From assembly GCA_002409455.1 (NCBI GenBank), contig DHNI01000159.1:1-7940 (forward strand): DNA of 7,940 bases, written 5' to 3'. The notes under the pieces are model-generated. The model was not told the origin of the DNA, searched no databases, and saw nothing but the letters and a program-made list of their open reading frames with translations. The stretch comes from Firmicutes bacterium UBA5420. Lineage in GTDB: Bacteria > Bacillota > Limnochordia > Darwinibacteriales > Darwinibacteriaceae. Shown piece after piece: positions 6,019 to 7,940 of this stretch (position 1 is its first letter; every line of letters begins with the position of its first letter). A program made the translations under genes and the position numbers.

Positions 6019-7305
6019 CTAACCTACTAAGAATGCGAGTTCATTGCTGAACACAATGAACAGCGTGCACATCAACAGGATGAGCGCTATTGGAACCAGA
6101 CAGGTCTTTAGAAAATCCTTGGTATAACTGCCCTTAAACTTCAGTTCCATAACGGTGGCGCGTCCTACCACCGCAGTGGGCGGAAGGCAATCGCCCAGTG
6201 GCCACATTGTTGCCATTGCCGACAATGCAATAACTGGCTCCATGCCCCTCATGTTAAACAGTAAGATCAGAGGAACACCTAAGAGGGGGGCGACGGCGTA
6301 CTGTAACAGACCTTCAGAAACTGGAAGAATGAACCAGAGCGCAAAGAACAATACATACAGAGGTAACGTGACAACACCGAGCGAGATTAGACCACGAGCG
6401 CCACTCAACGCCATAATCTGAATTAGCATACCTACAACAACCATAATCCCAACTAAGGGAATTAAAGAATGAATTGTTGTACTAGCGATTTCCACAATCC
6501 TCAGCTTATGCGGACTCACGAGTATCGCTGCAATAGAAGCCAATACAAACATCATGGGTAGACCGACAATCGGCATACTGAAGGGCCATATGCGACCAGC
6601 CACCACCAGCGCAAATAGAACGATAAAGGGAAGTCCGACCTTCAACCAATTCATCCCAACAGGCGATTCTGGAAGCTCTGCTAGAGCGCTTTCCAAGTCA
6701 ACTTGCTTCCCCCGTGCCCCCAAGATAAAGGCTGCCCCAAGTTTTCCAACAACACTGAGTACCAAAAGCGGCTTGGTAAAACCAACATACGGCATATTCG
6801 ACCCAGCAGCAGCCATCATAGCCCATAGGTTAATGGGCGGAGCCGCAGCACTCATAGCAGCACAGAGGAAGATGATTGCGGCTGTACGATTCGGCGAAAT
6901 CCCCATGCACGTCAACACGGTTCCCACCAATGTCCCTACAGTGAATACGGTGGCGGCACCGGAACCTGTAATCGCTCCCGGGACGAGCATAACAATGGTT
7001 AGCAACAATAAGCAAAGATAACGATGCTTGAAAAAACGTGAAACGATGCTGCGCACCATAAAGGTAACGGCCCCAGATTCTTTCAAAATATTCATAAAGA
7101 AAGTAGCAGTAATGAAAATCAGACAGACATCAAAGTAGTTAAAGGAACCCTCGACCAGGTGACGAACAGGAATTCCTTTTGTGTGATAAAGAGCCCCTGC
7201 TAAAGCTGCTATTGCCATTGATAACTCTGTTGTCACTTTTGCCCACTTAGCTACGACAAAAGCTATGACCATAATTAACAAAACTAGACCTGCATGGACA
7301 AACAT
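6019..7305 (-). CDS. DctM-like TRAP-type membrane transporter (large permease)
   Basis: A very hydrophobic 428-residue protein with roughly ten to twelve membrane segments, resembling the TRAP large permease DctM within the ion-transporter superfamily. Two related re-entrant-type motifs are visible: GAITGSGAATVFTVGTLVG (110-128) leading to AAAPPINLWAMMAAAG (153-168) in the first half, and GDCLPPTAVVGRA (371-383) in the second. This is the internal pseudo-symmetry expected of the superfamily, and length fits DctM (about 430). Such permeases import carboxylates such as C4-dicarboxylates, sialic acid or amino acids using sodium. The start is set at ATG 7305 because AGGAGG lies 6 bases upstream (7312-7317); an in-frame GTG at 7335 would add ten polar residues containing that AGGAGG. 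No adjacent DctQ-type small permease (about 160 residues) or DctP binding protein is seen; the 54-residue gene occupies the next position. It could alternatively be a stand-alone secondary carrier of the same superfamily. Confidence 0.78.
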   Translation of the reverse strand: MFVHAGLVLLIMVIAFVVAKWAKVTTELSMAIAALAGALYHTKGIPVRHLVEGSFNYFDVCLIFITATFFMNILKESGAVTFMVRSIVSRFFKHRYLCLLLLTIVMLVPGAITGSGAATVFTVGTLVGTVLTCMGISPNRTAAIIFLCAAMSAAAPPINLWAMMAAAGSNMPYVGFTKPLLVLSVVGKLGAAFILGARGKQVDLESALAELPESPVGMNWLKVGLPFIVLFALVVAGRIWPFSMPIVGLPMMFVLASIAAILVSPHKLRIVEIASTTIHSLIPLVGIMVVVGMLIQIMALSGARGLISLGVVTLPLYVLFFALWFILPVSEGLLQYAVAPLLGVPLILLFNMRGMEPVIALSAMATMWPLGDCLPPTAVVGRATVMELKFKGSYTKDFLKTCLVPIALILLMCTLFIVFSNELAFLVG

Positions 7306-7311
7306 TCCATC

Positions 7312-7317
7312 CCTCCT
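7312..7317 (-). promoter_or_regulatory. Ribosome-binding site fixing the transporter start
   Basis: AGGAGG lies 6 bases before ATG 7305. It places the start there rather than at the in-frame GTG at 7335, which has no comparable site upstream. Confidence 0.8.
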
Positions 7318-7362
7318 AAGCCTTGAGCCATCCACAGAACATAAAGTGCTCGATCGTTACAA

Positions 7363-7940
7363 TTACTGCCCAAACAGGTCTTGAAATGGTTCCATCAAGT
7401 GTAAAGTCTCTTTAACCTTCAAGAGAGGTACGTTTCTCTCTGCCGCCAATTTGGTGAAGTACCCATCTTCATCACTAGACTCAATGACCACCAGCATGTC
7501 TGCATGCTGACAAACAGCTTCAACGGAAAGGGTATCTGTATGATCCACCCTGCGGGCTGCCCCTTCAATATGAGAACCCATGATATAAATGCCCTGTTTT
7601 TTTGCTTCCGCAATCAAACTGCTGATACGAGCAATTTCATCATTGATGTCCGTTCCGGCTGCTCCCATACCCTTCATGCTTGTTCCGGTAGTAATAAATA
7701 GTGTCTTAAAACCATCGCCTTGGGCGGCTCTTTCCTGTAGAATCTCAGCTGTCAACAAGTCGTCGTGGTAATTCTCCAAACCTGCACGAGTAAAAACCAT
7801 TCCCGCCATCAAGGCACCTGGACTCTGACCACAAGTTGTTACGGCAATAGGTCCTTCTAAAGTGATCCCCGACAAATCGCTTTCAGCAAACATCACGGTG
7901 GATAAACTAAAAACTAAAACGGCAGTTATTAAGGAAATTA
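7363..7940 (-). CDS. Exported DUF6305-like protein, 5' end outside the window
   Basis: The frame is open from the window edge to the TAA at 7363, so the gene continues to the right. A GTG at 7896 could be taken as the start, but the frame upstream of it codes for ISLITAVLVFSLSTVMFA, the hydrophobic core and cleavage region of a signal peptide before ESDLSG. The true start is therefore beyond the edge and the protein is exported. The mature part, about 175 residues, begins with a strand and GQSPGALMAGMVFTRAGL, then has TLFITTGTSMKGMGAAGTDI, a helix, IYIMGSHIEGAARR, ADMLVVIESSDEDGYFTKLA and a final strand/helix. This alternating pattern suggests a Rossmann-like alpha/beta fold, and I associate it with the uncharacterised DUF6305 family from memory. 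No enzyme activity is known to me. Position directly upstream of the permease (57-base gap) suggests an extracytoplasmic component of the uptake system, perhaps a substrate-binding protein, but that is inference. Confidence 0.72.
   Translation of the reverse strand, partial: ISLITAVLVFSLSTVMFAESDLSGITLEGPIAVTTCGQSPGALMAGMVFTRAGLENYHDDLLTAEILQERAAQGDGFKTLFITTGTSMKGMGAAGTDINDEIARISSLIAEAKKQGIYIMGSHIEGAARRVDHTDTLSVEAVCQHADMLVVIESSDEDGYFTKLAAERNVPLLKVKETLHLMEPFQDLFGQ

Noticed and set aside
6554..7021. Plus-strand open frame of 155 codons opposite the transporter gene
   Set aside because: It is the antisense shadow of a strongly coding, motif-bearing transporter gene and its product has low-complexity, Pro/Ala/Thr-rich character with no recognisable domain.
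7306..7335. Transporter start at GTG 7335
   Set aside because: It would add ten polar residues encoded by the region holding the AGGAGG; ATG 7305 has ideal spacing to that site and begins directly with the first membrane helix.

Overview
The window carries a compact, entirely minus-strand block of eight protein genes. Composition is moderate in GC. The genes have AGGAGG-type Shine-Dalgarno sequences, a near-consensus housekeeping promoter (TTGACG-17-TATAAT) and classical GC-hairpin/T-run terminators. This points to a low-to-mid-GC Gram-positive type bacterium (Bacillota, Clostridia or Limnochordia-like). The taxon is inferred from style only; no rRNA or marker gene is present.

In transcription order (right to left) there are three units. 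Unit 1 (7940 to 2904) contains the 3' part of an exported DUF6305-like protein, a DctM-like TRAP-type membrane transporter, a 54-residue two-helix membrane protein, a membrane-anchored zinc deacylase/carboxypeptidase of the AstE/AspA-M14 type and a secreted C69 (PepD-like) dipeptidase. It closes with a strong intrinsic terminator. Unit 2 (2877 to 891) has its own promoter. It encodes a radical SAM aminomutase whose specificity residues match glutamate 2,3-aminomutase, then a gamma-glutamylcyclotransferase-like protein with an N-terminal membrane segment, and a second intrinsic terminator. Unit 3 (791 to the left edge) begins an exported sugar-type ABC-transporter binding protein that is cut by the window edge.

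The common thread is handling of amino-acid or acyl-amino-acid compounds. Two extracytoplasmic hydrolases (dipeptidase and AstE-like enzyme) sit with a carboxylate-type permease. Next to them is a glutamate-centred pair: glutamate to beta-glutamate by the aminomutase, and a fold that normally releases 5-oxoproline from gamma-glutamyl compounds. A working hypothesis is a scavenging and uptake module for glutamyl or N-acyl-amino-acid substrates, adjacent to a module making beta-glutamate, a known compatible solute. The individual family calls are fairly secure; the joint pathway is inference.

Intergenic space is short. The only non-coding stretches are about 140 bp (792-933), 154 bp (2807-2960), 82 bp (4581-4662) and 57 bp (7306-7362). 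No RNA genes, CRISPR arrays, insertion sequences or phage genes were seen.
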